Source: Hemibagrus wyckioides (Eukaryota > Chordata > Actinopteri > Siluriformes > Bagridae). From it: a stretch of 64,000 nt of DNA. The stretch lies in contig NC_080717.1 in the NCBI RefSeq assembly GCF_019097595.1, positions 13,572,336 through 13,636,335 on the forward strand, given 5' to 3'. How positions within the stretch are numbered: the stretch's first letter is position 1; the number at the start of each line of letters is the position of its first letter. Below are positions 1 to 11,065 of this stretch, piece after piece. The translations under genes and the position numbers were made by a program. The notes below the pieces were generated by a model. The model searched no databases, had not been told where the DNA came from, and worked only from the letters and a program-made list of their open reading frames with translations.

Positions 1-49
1 TGCTAGGATGTTGCTTTTTTCATCTCTGTTAAGGTTGTAGAGAGAACAT

Positions 50-642
50 TGTGGGGAGGCATGCATTTCTAGATTTCGCGACGCCGCTTCCGGTTCCTGG
101 ATACAACTTCCGGTTTCCGTCATTTTATGCTCGTCAGTCCTATATAAGCCAGCGAACAGCTCATGCTCCTTGCCAAATGGTCTTTTCAGTCAGCCTTGAG
201 CTTCTGTGAAGTCATCCTGCCTTTTTCTTCGGTTTCTGTCTGCCTTGCTTGTCTCTGCCTTGCTTGTCTCTGCCTTGCTTCTGTTACTGACTCAGCCTGC
301 TGTATGTTTAACCTATTCTCTGGATTGTGGATATTGAATTATATTCAGTTGCTGTCCCTGCCTGCCCCGTGTTTTCAGTGTTCTCAGGATTCAGGATTCA
401 GATTATTGGACTGTATGCTGTTGCTGACTCTGCCTGCATTGTTTTCTACCTGTTCCCCATTTTGTATTATTGGACTTTATTTCTATTACTGATTCTGCCC
501 AGCCTGCTTTATCCTGGTTTTCAGTTTTTCTATTGGTGTTGTCTGAGAACTCTGCCATTTTCAGTGCCTTTCTTAATAAAAGACTCTAGTTTTGAACTTT
601 GACTGTGTTCTGCATTTGGGTCCTCACCTGCCTCCCCTGACA
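50..642 (+). repeat. LTR-like sequence
   Basis: Begins TGTGGGGAGG and ends CCTCCCCTGACA, imperfect inverted ends of the LTR type. A TATA box (CTATATAAGCC) lies near 140-150 and a polyadenylation signal (AATAAAAGAC) near 574, in the order expected for U3-R-U5. No matching 5-bp target duplication and no primer-binding site were seen, so it is a decayed solo or truncated LTR. The short ORFs inside are not genes. Confidence 0.5.
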
Positions 643-959
643 CTTTTTGGAATTTGTCCAAACAAATCTGGATGAGGCATTTGTCATTAGCAGCATCAAA
701 TTCAATAATTCTGTTTAAAATGCATTGCTTCCTTGATGGAGTACTAATATTTAGGTCAGGTACTTGTCATTTTTACTTGAGTAAAAAAATTTAAATAGTG
801 CTTCTAGTTTTCTTACTTGCACTTTACTTGAGTATTGTCCTGTTATTATAATTATGTATACTTCTATTGTTACTACTACGAGTGCATCGTAATAATAACT
901 ATAAGCTTGACAGTATTTACAGTACTATGCTCATGTAATTTTATTTATTTTATTTTATT
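643..959. other. AT-rich spacer, nothing recognised
   Basis: No ORF, RNA gene or recognisable repeat seen. Confidence 0.5.
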
Positions 960-1899
960 TTTTTAGGCCAGTGTGAGACACGATGGTGTCCATGTATTGA
1001 AAATCCACGATACATGGACACCACCTCAAATGCTTTTTTTTTTATTGTTTAAGCTGTAAATTACCATCCCACACTCCTTAAACACACACACAAATCATTT
1101 GCAAGCATATAGCGAGATGAATTTTGGGTAAAATCAAAGAAATATCACATTCATAGTGAGTACTGTATGTACCTTGCCAAACGCCTTAAAACAGGGGTGT
1201 CCAATCTTATCCAGAAAGGGCTGGTGTGGGTGCAGGTTTTCTTTCCAACCAAGCAGAAGAACCTGATTCCAACTGGCTAATCAGTAGGTCTTGGCTTTCA
1301 GTAGACTCAGATGTGGCTTCTGCTCAGTTGGAATGAAAACCTGCACCCACACAGGCCCTTTGCAGATAAGATTGGACACCACTGCCTTAAAAGGTGCAAA
1401 GCGTTTGGGCGACATAATAGGGTCTGCAGAAAAAACGTAAAAATACAGCATACACAACAAAACAAACCACTTGGGACAGTGACATGCAAAAAACTGGGAT
1501 GCTGGAGAATTCTGCTTCCCTTTTCCCAACTGCACGCATAGCCAGCAGCCAATCATAACCGCGATTAAATGAATGGGGCAATCCAGACTCGTTCCTCCAG
1601 CCGTGCTGTATTTTGATTTTCAGCATCCCGGCATGGTGCTTTCCTAAACAACGTTACGTTGTACAGTATTTGATATATTATTAACATTTTACTTGATTTT
1701 AATTAATGTTTATATTTTTAAAATAATTGTATTTTTATTAATAAAAAACCTTATTTCAATATAAAAACAATTCACTATATGGCTTGCAGATACCACGATA
1801 TACCGGGAAAATCCGCAAAAAAATTTCATGTTCCAAATAAAAATCTGCGATATACTGGGGCCACGATATATGAACCACAATAAAGCGGGGGATTACTGT
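960..1899 (-). mobile_element. Tigger/pogo-like non-autonomous element (ends uncertain)
   Basis: The right end reads AAAGCGGGGGATTACTGTAA, i.e. TTACAGTAATCCCCCGCTTT on the minus strand, which resembles ends of fish pogo/Tigger elements. Related 'gaaaatcc(a/g)c' motifs occur near 1000 and 1810. A hairpin with 13-bp arms (GGTGTCCATGTAT and its complement) spans about 983-1022. No transposase is visible. A hAT MITE (1192-1384) is nested inside. Confidence 0.4.
1192..1384. mobile_element. hAT-type palindromic MITE with perfect 8-bp TSD
   Basis: The 193-bp element begins CAGGGGTGTCCAATCTTATC and ends with its near reverse complement. Long inverted arms share the 'cctgcacccaca' block. It is flanked by the perfect 8-bp duplication CCTTAAAA (1184-1191 and 1385-1392). 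Eight-bp duplications and CAGGGG ends fit hAT MITEs. Confidence 0.85.
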
Positions 1900-2090
1900 A
1901 ATAGTAGTTGTGTGTTTATTTTAAAATGATTATTTCAGATACAGTTGGTTCTAATGATGTCATGTTAAAAATGGGATGACCTTTGATTTTTTGATATAGC
2001 TATGTATTTATAACACATTGTCCACAAAGTATGCTCTTATCCATATCATGATGTGTATCATGATGTTTATTTGTCATTTTTTCTGCAACA

Positions 2091-4725
2091 GGCCATCTGA
2101 ATTCTAAAAAACTGTATTGGCACAGGAGATACTGCTCAGTCTTGCATCTCAAATTGACAGCAGCCAAAGATGCAGGTTCAACATCAGTTTTCAGATGACT
2201 TGGGAATCAATGAAGAGGCTGTGGACATTGGTGGCCCAATGAGGGAATTTTTATGATTGCTCATGGAGGCCTTGGTGCTGTCACCATTGTTTAAGGGGAA
2301 GGGACAGCTCTCAGTGTAATAATTTCTCAAGATTTCCTATTATCCCAGCCATAGTTTTGCATGTTTCATTTAATCTTCTGTTTTATTATCATGTCTTCTC
2401 ATGTCTTTAAGAGAAGATTGGTATTTTATTGCTGGTTGGGCTATTGCTGTAAGCATAGTTCATGGCAGTCCTCCACCAGGATTCATTTCACCAACGTTGT
2501 ACTCTTGTCTAATTGGTGGCAAGTCCTCAGTGAAACCTATCTTGGAAGACATTGCCAATGCTCTATGAGAAGGTTAAAAATGTAAGTATATCATAGTGTG
2601 CAAATCTTGACTGCATTTTAAATAGTTTTTAAGCCCCACTTTACACACTTTACAAAGGGAGCCATACTTTTTCAGGAAATTATATTGTTGTCTGGAGAGA
2701 ACTGAAACTTTCACATTCCATATCACTGCAGATCAGTGGTCCTTTGTGAACCTAAGTAATATGGGGTGCCCCACATAAACAAGCAGAATACTGGAATACT
2801 CCAACTATTGTGACGACTCAGAAGTGAAGGAAGCACCAGTCAAAATTGCGTCTGCAGATTTTAAACTTCATTCCCGTTTGTCTATGTTTCAAAATTTTTT
2901 GCAAATGTATTTCTTTGATTTCAGGTGTCAGAATGTACATCTTTGGATGACCTGTTACATGCCAGAGAAACACTACCAAGACTACCTCGCAAATGCTGGG
3001 TGCCTCAGGTCATTGAAACGCATTGAAAACAGAGACCTGTTGGTTCAGGACATTCAATTCAATTTATTTGTATAGCGCCTTTTACAATGGACAAGGTCTC
3101 AAAGCAGCTTTACAAAAGAAAAGAAACAGAGAAAGGAGAGAAGAAACATAAAAATAAATTGTTAAATTAAATTATTAAACTATTTTATCCTTTTTTTATT
3201 ATATCCCTAATGAGCAAGCCTTTGGCGATGGTGGCAAGGAAAAACTCCCTGAGATGATATGAGGTAGAAACCTGGAGAGGAACCAGGCTCAGAAGGGAAC
3301 CCATCCTCATTTGGGTGACACTGGACAGTAAATAATGTAACTATAACTGATTAATGTCCTTTCTACAACAGCAATCAACAGCCCATGAGGAACTATTAGG
3401 CCACTGTAGTTTATGGGTTCATTATAGGCACTATTTTTTTTCTGTCACAAGCTGACAGATGTAATGGCAGATCTGTGACAGTGTGAAAATCCTTCTTATG
3501 GTTCAAGTTGTCCACCAAGTCTGTGGGGCATTTGAAAGGTTTGTGTGACACAGTTGTTTAGAAATCAAATTGGAGAAATTTTTGTCATTTGAATAAGTGA
3601 TATCTTCTACTTTACTCACTTTTACACAAATTACAGTAACAAAAAACATTTCGACATGTGATTTCATTATTAAAATAAGTATTCCCTATTAAGCCTTACA
3701 AGAAAAGTAGGATTAAATCTGTCAATTCAATCAGAAACCCATTACTTCCTGTAAAGTAAGCTGTAATATAAATGATTTGTACACATTACAAGAACTATAT
3801 TTGCACAATTCAGATATTAAACATATGCACAAAACAACAAATTTGTTCATATATATCCCATCAAGATTTAATTGTAATTTCAGATATTTTCAGCATTTTG
3901 GATATTTACATTTAATTCTTCATTGGTGATGACCTTTGCTACCCTAAAATGATTATAAGTCCAATCTGAAACATTTGTTTCTTCTTATGTCTCTAATTTT
4001 TTATAAATTTAAGGAGGGACTAAAGATTCTTGGTGTTCTAGATGCCATCCAAATGCATCCAGACAATTTTAGGGCTTTATTGTGCCATGATCCATCCCCA
4101 CTCACTGCTGAAATGATGGATCACCTTTTCCACATATCATGTCTGAAATGGGAAGCAACAAAAGAAGAGCAGAGGAACTCATCATACCATTTTGGAGGCA
4201 TTACCTGCAGGATGTTAAAGGTAAATGTTGCTGCTAGGCATGACAGTGTCTTTCATGTTTTTTGTCATTTCAAATGCACCCAGAGTTGCTAAATGAGAAA
4301 ATATGTGGACTGCTTGTGTCACATTTGCATTACAGCTGTAATTGTTCATTTTCTGCTTTTCTAGTTCCTTTCCTTGCTTTTATTTTTCATTCTCTTCATA
4401 CTTGATACCTTTTAGTTATTGATTGTGCTAAATTTTTATTGTTTTCTTGCTTGTTTGCTTGTTAGAGCAAGAGGGGTCATCAAAGCTAGGTAAAATCCTA
4501 GCCTTTGCAACAGGTGCAAATGTCATCCCTCTAGTTGGCTTCTTCCCTCAACCACCAGTTGGGTTCCTGCATGACCAATACTTGGGCCCTAAATGTTGTT
4601 TGCCTATGGCAAACACTTGCATCAACTGCTTCAAGTTGCCACTGCTTGACACACATGACGATTTCAGAGAAAGCATGGACTTTGCATTTGCAAGATACAG
4701 ACAAGCACTGCAGGTTTTTCAGTGA
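2091..4725 (+). pseudogene. Decayed HECT-domain E3 ubiquitin ligase-like gene (G2E3-like)
   Basis: Conserved pieces occur in order on the plus strand. About 2170-2330 reads FSDDLGINEEAVDIGGPMRE followed by an in-frame TGA. About 2440-2580 reads GWAIAVSIVHGSPPPGFISP and ends in a stop. About 2970-3050 reads DYLANAGCLRSLKRIENRDL. About 4010-4215 contains LKILGVLDAIQMHPDNFRAL and DPSPLTAEMMDHLF. About 4465-4700 holds LGKILAFATGANVIP and PMANTCINCFKLPLLDT, the HECT C-lobe with the catalytic Cys region (TCINC). These match the multi-copy fish proteins annotated as G2/M-phase E3 ligase-like. Stops, frameshifts and a LINE 3' tail (about 3052-3330) in the middle show it is dead. The block order keeps the original exon order. 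It converges on the integrase-like pseudogene that follows. Confidence 0.75.
3052..3330 (-). repeat. LINE 3'-end fragment (ATTGA-tailed family)
   Basis: Carries the AATTCAATTTATTTGTATAG / CAAAGCAGCTTTA signature and the 'aaccaggctcagaagggaacccatcctcatttgggtgaca' type block, shared with 11325-11620 and, in reverse, about 10840-11060. It lies inside the HECT pseudogene, so it inserted later. Confidence 0.7.
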
Positions 4726-5461
4726 TAAATTTAGTTATTTCATATCCAATTCTTAAGATGTGTAATCATTTTTCTAATATAATTTTTTTATGATTAACTA
4801 ACTAAAGCCAAATTTTGAGTAGTATTTATTGAGTAGTTGGGAGTATATTTTTGTTAGTGTTTTTAAGTTATAAACACAGTAGTGCAAATAAAATCATAAT
4901 GTTAGTTAAATGTTTTAGTCTGTTACAAAATAACCCAAAGCACTTTTGTTCTTCACATGTCTTCTTAATTTGTTACTGTTCACTAAGAAAATTCACCAAG
5001 CCTAAAAATAATTGTATGCCATGGTTACCATCATCACTCAGTGGGTCTAATGTTTCTTGAATCCTATTCAAAACTGTTTGGGTGACAGTCATTTGCTGGA
5101 ACAACAATGTTGTTTTCAGTCTCTAATTGTTGAGGTGTGTCTTCATTAAATCCCAATGTCTCATTTTCTGTACAAATATTGTCAGTTGCCACGTTACCAA
5201 CTCCAGCACCATTAAGAACCCCTCTCTGACACAATTGGAGAGGGGTTTGTCCTCCCTGTGTAGATAATCTGTGGTTGTTCCACTGATTTCTGAACTCTGC
5301 TATCGCCCTTTGGACTTTTGGCAAGTAGATGTAGTGGAGACAAAAGAGATGGAGATCATTTGTGGAGTCCAAAATGCCTTCATTTTCCATGAAGGTAAAC
5401 AGGTTACTGAAGTGGAACGATACAACTCTGTTCAGCTCTGCCCACAACCGCTCTATCCCCC

Positions 5462-5976
5462 ACCCACTCACTCTCTCTCTCTCACCTATGTGGACACACA
5501 CTCACACACACATAACTTATATTGTTCGATATTTATTGCACTACCTCAACCCCTGTGTTTTTCATCTGCTGCTATATTTATATTTATGTTTATTTCTATT
5601 TTGCACTACCTCAACTGCTGTACATACACAATACATGTCAAGCCCCAAAGTTCTTTATTACATTTCATTTACATTTCATTGCACGTTCTTTTTCTCTTTT
5701 TTTTGGTGCTAAGTGTCCTGTATTTTTGTGTTGTCTTTTTTTGTATTTATTATTTTTGCACTGTCTTGTCGTTGCTTTGTTTGCACCTAGCTGCACACTT
5801 TTCATGTTATGTGGCTTGGACGAACTTTCGGTCCTGTGTTGTTCTTGTTTGATCTTTATGTTGTATGTTTATGTAGCACCAGGTCCTGGAGAAACATTGT
5901 TTCATTTCACTATGTACTGCGTCAGCTATATGTGCTTGAAATAACAATAAACCATCTTGAATCTTGAATCCTCTGA
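5462..5976 (-). repeat. TCAAGATT-tailed interspersed repeat, copy 1
   Basis: On the minus strand it starts GATTCAAGATTCAAGATGG and includes TTTCTCCAGGACCTGGTGCT and GTGCAGCTAGGTGCAAACA, then ends in a CT/CA-rich stretch. Same family as 47441-48120 and 55938-56395. It splits the integrase-like pseudogene between NQR and IERLW. The long plus-strand ORF here is its antisense. Class unknown. Confidence 0.8.
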
Positions 5977-6569
5977 TTGTGGACAGTGCGTCCAATAATG
6001 ACACTGCAACTGTTTAACCCCCTTCTTTCCAACATATACCAGGCAACCCCTGTGTTCTCCATGCCATGGTCACAGCATATTCTTAGGGGAAGGCCAAAGT
6101 TCTGCACACCAGTGCAAAACAATTCCAGTACACTTTAGGCCCTGTTGTTATTGAGGCACTGTAAATATATGATGGTATAAATAATTTTTTTATCTGTCTA
6201 AGATATTTGCTTCCAGTCCAAGAAAGTGAGAAATGGAATTCAGTTTTTACTAAAGATGTTAATGGAATTTGCAGTGGACAGTTAGGGTCTCCAGAGTATG
6301 AATGCTAATTATTTTATTGATTTTAGTGATGCTAATTATTTTAGTGGCCTGTATTTTATGCACCATCCTCAGCCTAAACTACATTTTTACCTCTGCTTTG
6401 GCTCTTTCATTATAAGTCTTGGGTTGATCTGTTCAGTGTCTGGTTCCATCCAGTCCAGTAATTTTGCTCTATGTGTATTCATGTAGTGTGACAACCTGGT
6501 GAATTTCAAAAAACTTGAACTTTACAAAATAAAATGAGGTCAAATTCTTAATATTAACATAAATCTTCT

Positions 6570-6860
6570 TCTTTCGGCTTTTTCCTTCAGGGGTCGCCAC
6601 AGCGAATCATCTCTCTCCACCTATCCCTATCTTCTGCATCCTCAACACTTACACCCACTAGCTTCATATCCTCATTTATTACATCCATATACCTCCTCAT
6701 TGGCCTTCCTCTTTGCCTCCTGCCTGGCAGCTCCATGTCCAACATTCTCCTACCAATATACTCCCTCTACCTTTTCTGAGCATGTCCAAACCATCTTAAT
6801 CTGGCCTCTCTAAATTTGTCCCCCAAACGTCCAACATGAGCTGTCTCTCTGATGTACTCG
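6570..6860 (-). repeat. RTE-like LINE 3' end
   Basis: The minus strand encodes the reverse-transcriptase C-terminal tail MRRYMDVINEDMKLVGVSVE then DRDRWREMIRCGDP and a stop, typical of fish RTE-like LINEs, followed by a short 'gaaaaagccg' tail. It lies in the intron/gap of the integrase-like pseudogene. Confidence 0.65.
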
Positions 6861-7841
6861 TTCTTAATATTAACATAAATACTCTACTATTAACATAAGT
6901 ATCAACTGTTGTTGACTGTTAATGGCTGCAAAAGTAAGAATATGTAAAGCCTTGGAGTACATTAACAGTTTCTGCATTCATATCTTGATAAAATAGTATG
7001 TTAAAAAAATACTCACCATAATTGATTGGGAGTTTGAACATTGTATATTCTTCATCAACTTGCACGGCGCCGACAGAAGGCCTGTCCAAGTGGGTCAAAC
7101 TGTTGCAGGCAGTGTCTCACACGCCAGCATTGTATTCTGATGTGGCGTGATCTATCGCCTCCTAACACATACCTTTCACCTGCATTTGGGGTGGTTTAAA
7201 GGATTTCACTGACAATGTCTGTTAAATCCTCATCAGACATTCCTGCATAGGTCAGTGGTCCAATTTCAAGTTGCTGTCTGTGTCTGTACAGTGTTCTCCT
7301 GCTGATTCCAAAGCATACAGCTATTCTTTGCCAAGTCATTCCAAGGGACAAACAATGAGTAATTTGCTCATGTAGTATGTTGTACTGAGGGCGTCCAGGA
7401 TGACCATTTCTGATTGTTGGGGATAGTCTTGAATTAAACATAGCCCTTTGTCTAACTCCCATTGAACTTGAATTTATAATGGGACAAAAACATGCATATA
7501 AGGCCTCCAATGCACCTAAAACGTCTTGGTAGTTACTCACTCCTAACTGCTGGGTAATTGAGAGAATAATCCGTCCAAAATCATGCTCTCATGTCCTATA
7601 GTATGAGATTCTCTTATAATATTCTCAATGCACTGTATTAGTGAAAAAAACATAAATGTCTTCCTCATTACCATTTATTTCCACAAACAAAAAACTGACC
7701 TTGAAAAAGAAGGTAAATAAGCAGGAAAATTATGGTTGCTGCTGTTCTAACAAAACTGTAGTTGTCTGTCTTTGAAAGTGCTGTTGCTTGAAATGCTCCT
7801 TGTAGCTCCAACTTACAACTTTCAAATCAGGATTTAAAATA

Positions 7842-9089
7842 CACTATATTGCCAAAAGTATTTGCTGACCTTCCTTGTCTCGCATATGAACTTAAGTGAC
7901 ATCCCATTACTAATCCATAGGGTTCAATATGAAGTCGGTCCACCCTTTGCAGCTATAACAGCTTCAACTCTTCTGGGAAGGCTGTCCACAAGGTTTAGGA
8001 GTGTGTTTATGGGAATTTTTGACCATTCTTCCAGAAGCGCATTTGTGAGGTCACACACTGATGTTGGACGAGAAGGCCTGGCTCTCAGTCTCCGCTCTAA
8101 TTCATCCCAAAGGTCTTCTATCGGGTTGAGGTCAGGACTCTGTGCAGGCCAGTCAAGTTCCTCCACACCAGACTCTGTCATCCATGTCTTTATGGACCTT
8201 GCTTTGTGCACTGGTGCACAGTCATGTTGGAAGAGGAAGGGGCCAGCTCCAAACTGTTCCCACAAAGTTGGGAGCATGGAATTGTCCAAAATGTCTTGGT
8301 ATGCTGAAGCATTCAGAGTTCCTTTCACTGGAACTAAGGGGCCAAGCCCAGCTCCTGAAAAACAACCCCACACCATAATCCCCCCTCCACCAAACTTTAC
8401 ACTTGGCACAATGCAGTCAGACAAGTACCGTTCTCCTGGCAACCGCCAAACCCAGACTCGTCCATCAGATTGCCAGATGGAGAAGCGCGATTCGTCACTC
8501 CAGAGAACGCGTCTCCACTGCTCTAGAGTCCAGTGGCGGCGTGCTTTACACCACTGCATCCGACGCTTTGCATTGCACTTGGTGATGTATGGCTTGGATG
8601 CAGCTGCTCGGCCATGGAAACCCATTCCATGAAGCTCTCTGCGCACTGTTCTTGAGCTAATCTGAAGGCCACATGAAGTTTGGAGGTCTGTAGCGATTGA
8701 CTCTGCAGAAAGTTGGCGACCTCTTCGCACTATGCGCTTCAGCATCCGCTGACCCCGCTCCGTCAGTTTACGTGGCCTACCACTTCGTGGCTGAGTTGCT
8801 GTCGTTCCCAAACACTTCCACGTTCTTATAATACAGCTGACAGTTGACTGTGGAATATTTAGGAGCGAGGAAATTTCACGACTGGATATGTTGCACAGGT
8901 GGCATCCTATCACAGTTCCACGCTGGAATTCACTGAGCTCCTGAGAGCGACCCATTCTTTCACAAATGTTTGTAAAAACAGTCTGCATGCCTAGGTGCTT
9001 GATTTTATACACCTGTGGCCATGGAAGTGATTGGAACACCTGATTCTGATTATTTGGATGGGTGAGCGAATACTTTTGGCAATATAGTG
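7842..9089 (-). mobile_element. Complete Tc1/mariner transposon
   Basis: The 1,248-bp element has terminal inverted repeats: left CACTATATTGCCAAAAGTAT, right its complement with a single difference over about 24 bp. It is flanked by the TA target duplication (7840-7841, 9090-9091). It carries one uninterrupted transposase gene. No internal deletion is seen. Confidence 0.95.
7924..8955 (-). CDS. Tc1-like DD34E transposase, intact (343 aa)
   Basis: Cut-and-paste transposase of the element at 7842-9089. The start at 8955 ([10 protein letters not shown]) leaves 343 aa, the usual Tc1 length; an in-frame ATG at 8988 would add 11 residues ([11 protein letters not shown]). Reading further upstream runs into the inverted repeat, so those starts are rejected. 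Order: paired-like HTH domains (about 1-110) with a GRPR motif (59-62), then the catalytic core with WSDES (D154), QHDCAPVH (D245) and SPDLNPIE (E280). D245 and E280 are 34 residues apart. A glycine-rich box ([10 protein letters not shown]) lies near 188-197. HDC replaces the commoner HDN. It ends KGGPTSY. All catalytic residues are present, so it may be active or recently so. Confidence 0.93.
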   Translation of the reverse strand: MGRSQELSEFQRGTVIGCHLCNISSREISSLLNIPQSTVSCIIRTWKCLGTTATQPRSGRPRKLTERGQRMLKRIVRRGRQLSAESIATDLQTSCGLQISSRTVRRELHGMGFHGRAAASKPYITKCNAKRRMQWCKARRHWTLEQWRRVLWSDESRFSIWQSDGRVWVWRLPGERYLSDCIVPSVKFGGGGIMVWGCFSGAGLGPLVPVKGTLNASAYQDILDNSMLPTLWEQFGAGPFLFQHDCAPVHKARSIKTWMTESGVEELDWPAQSPDLNPIEDLWDELERRLRARPSRPTSVCDLTNALLEEWSKIPINTLLNLVDSLPRRVEAVIAAKGGPTSY

Positions 9090-9229
9090 TATCTTCCTGT
9101 TTGATCAAACTAAATTCCTTTCTAATTATATTCTCTCTCACTTGCACTGTCATTCTTTTTCCACACACAATAGCACACTCTCACACCACACAAAAAGTTT
9201 CTCGTGCAAATATCATTCTTTCTGTTTCT

Positions 9230-9556
9230 TTGTGTGTGTGTGTGTGTGTGTAGTTCTATCTGTGCAAGGGTATGATAGTGTGTGTGTGAGGGTATAGCTG
9301 TATGTGTGCAAGTGTATGATAGTGTGTGTGTGAGTATAGTTGTATGTGTACAAGGATATGATTGTGTGTGTGTGAGTAGTTGTATGTGTGCAAGGGTATG
9401 ATAGTGTGTGAGTATAGTTGTATGTGTGCAAGGGTATGATAGTGTGTGTGTGTGTGTGTGTGTGTGAGTAGATGTATGTGTGCAAGTTTATGATAGTGTG
9501 TGTGTGAGAGTATAGTTGAATGTGTGCAAGGGTATGATAGTGTGTGTGTGTGTGTT
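9230..9556 (+). repeat. (TG)n-rich minisatellite, ~42-bp unit
   Basis: Seven units, each with a (TG)n run followed by 'agtatagttgtatgtgtgc' and 'aagggtatgatag'. The 'caag' core occurs at 9265, 9309, 9351, 9391, 9429, 9483 and 9527 (spacing 38-54 bp). ORFs rich in His-Thr here are artefacts of the repeat. Confidence 0.9.
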
Positions 9557-10080
9557 AGAAGGTATATGTTATGTCCTAAATGGCCTCTCATAGAAGAATG
9601 CACACCATATGTAGCAGCAATGCCTTTCAATGGCAATTTCAATTGCAATATTGAAAATATCAGGCAAAAAAGATTCAGGCAATACATTTAGAAACTGACA
9701 ATATAATCGCTAACCCTGTAGATAACAGTATGACTACATCAGATCAGTGTATACAATGTTTTATTCCCCTTCAATAGACAGATCTAATTTAACTAATTTC
9801 CTCTTCAAAATCATCAACTTGCATACTAGATCCCTTAGCTACATGTTTATTCAAATAGATAATATCAAAAACATTCAACCCCCTTTTAAAAATAATCAAT
9901 TCTTCACTTAGACTATTCCCTAATTAAAAAAAACTGATCTTGACCCCTGTCAGCTGTCAATATCAATCCTCTCCTTTATCTTCAAGATCCTATAAAAGGT
10001 TGTAGCACAGCACTTATGTTCATACATACATAGGAATCACATTCATTAAATGTAGCACTTTGGCCACATTACAGCTGGTT
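9557..10080. other. AT-rich spacer, nothing recognised
   Basis: No gene or clear repeat seen. Confidence 0.5.
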
Positions 10081-11065
10081 AAAGTGGTAATTGGACTACT
10101 GTTGACCTAATTGGCCTCTCAGTTCTACTCAATAATCCAAAAATGATGATGGAGTTAAGGGGACCTTTCCACATATACCAAGATAACGCTTGGTGTTCCA
10201 CAAGGTTCTGTATTTAGACCCACTTCTTTTTTCATTTCATCATGTGAAGCAGTAAAATACTTTGGTGTGATTGACTGCAACTCATGTAAACTGTATTACT
10301 AGATTAGCCTTCTTTAATCTCAGAAATATCTATAGGATTAGAACAATGTCACTTCTGATGCAGAAAAACTAGTTCATGTAGTAATGCCTTACTGTCTGGA
10401 TGTGGGTGCATAATCAAGCTCCTGTTAGTCCAGAATACAGCAGCTACAGTCATAGCCAGAACCAAAACACATCACCCTTAACTTATCCACACTATACTGG
10501 CTCCCAGTCAGACTTTGCTGCAGACTTTACCTCCCCATAGAGCCCTCATTTTTGTCAACTTCTGGCTCTCCCTTTTATTTATGCTGTCATATATAGCTTC
10601 CAGCTAGATACAGTACATTGTCCTTAACCATTATGTGAAGATGGATTTTGGCTGCAATTGCCTCAGTTTTGCACTTAAGTCTCTGTCATTGAACATTTGA
10701 TAACTTCAAGACTTCATAAAAACTAATATAAATTCAGAAATTACACTGGTCACATTCCTAAGTAGCCCCAAAGCTCCTGGTTACACAACAGTACTTGACT
10801 ATAGAGTGTACAGTTATAGAAAGAAGATTATTTTATCATCTTGTGCCACTCAGATGAGGATGGGTTCAATTTTGAATCTGGTTCCTCTCAAGGACTCTTA
10901 CTAATATTATCTCAGGTAGTGTTCTTGCCACAGTTGCATCTGGCTTGCTCATTAGGGTTAAATATTACATTTTGTCTTTAAAATTGTATTTGAATTGAAT
11001 TTATTTATTCTTGTTTTCCCATTGTTAAAAGCTCTACAAATAAAACTGTATAATTCTTTTTTGTT
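10080..11065 (+). mobile_element. L2/Rex-like LINE remnant, 3' half
   Basis: Near 10190-10230 the RT motif GVPQGSV is visible. About 10420-10600 keeps the 'QNTAA..TRTK..THH..LSTLHWLPV' type C-terminal reverse-transcriptase region with stops and frameshifts. The 3' tail (about 10840-11060: 'gatgaggatgggttcaa' to 'gttaaaagctctacaaata') is the reverse of the tail at 11325. Dead. Confidence 0.65.

Larger units (their letters stand above)
5064..7540 (-). pseudogene. Decayed HTH + DDE integrase-core (rve-like) transposase gene
   Basis: Read on the minus strand. 7540-7199 encodes an N-terminal helix-turn-helix region (GRPQYNILHEQITHCLSLGM..TWQRIAVCFGISRRTLYRHR) ending MSDEDLTDIVSEIL, then a stop. 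The reading continues past stops to about 7017 with NAGERYVLGG and RIYNVQTPNQLW, ending at a consensus donor (TATG|GTGAGT). The catalytic core resumes at about 6145-5975 with NFGLPLRICCDHGMEN (catalytic Asp) and ends TVHNQR. After an inserted repeat it continues at about 5455 with IERLWAELNR (catalytic Glu; 34 residues separate Asp and Glu when the insertion is ignored) and NQWNNHRLSTQGGQTPLQL, ending at a TAG at 5066. The first catalytic Asp region was not found. An RTE-like tail and a TCAAG-tailed repeat interrupt it. Confidence 0.72.

Noticed and set aside
5271..5944. Plus-strand ORFs of 193 and 140 codons, hydrophobic
   Set aside because: They are antisense to the integrase-like pseudogene and the TCAAG-tailed repeat; hydrophobicity comes from T-rich repeat sequence.
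7862..8632. 256-codon plus-strand ORF
   Set aside because: Exactly antisense to the Tc1 transposase gene, a frame shadow.
9230..9556. CRISPR-like array
   Set aside because: Spacers are absent; the units are directly tandem and TG-rich in a vertebrate genome.
9213..9687. Long ORFs rich in His-Thr-Tyr on the minus strand
   Set aside because: They are translations of the TG-rich minisatellite with no domain or start context.
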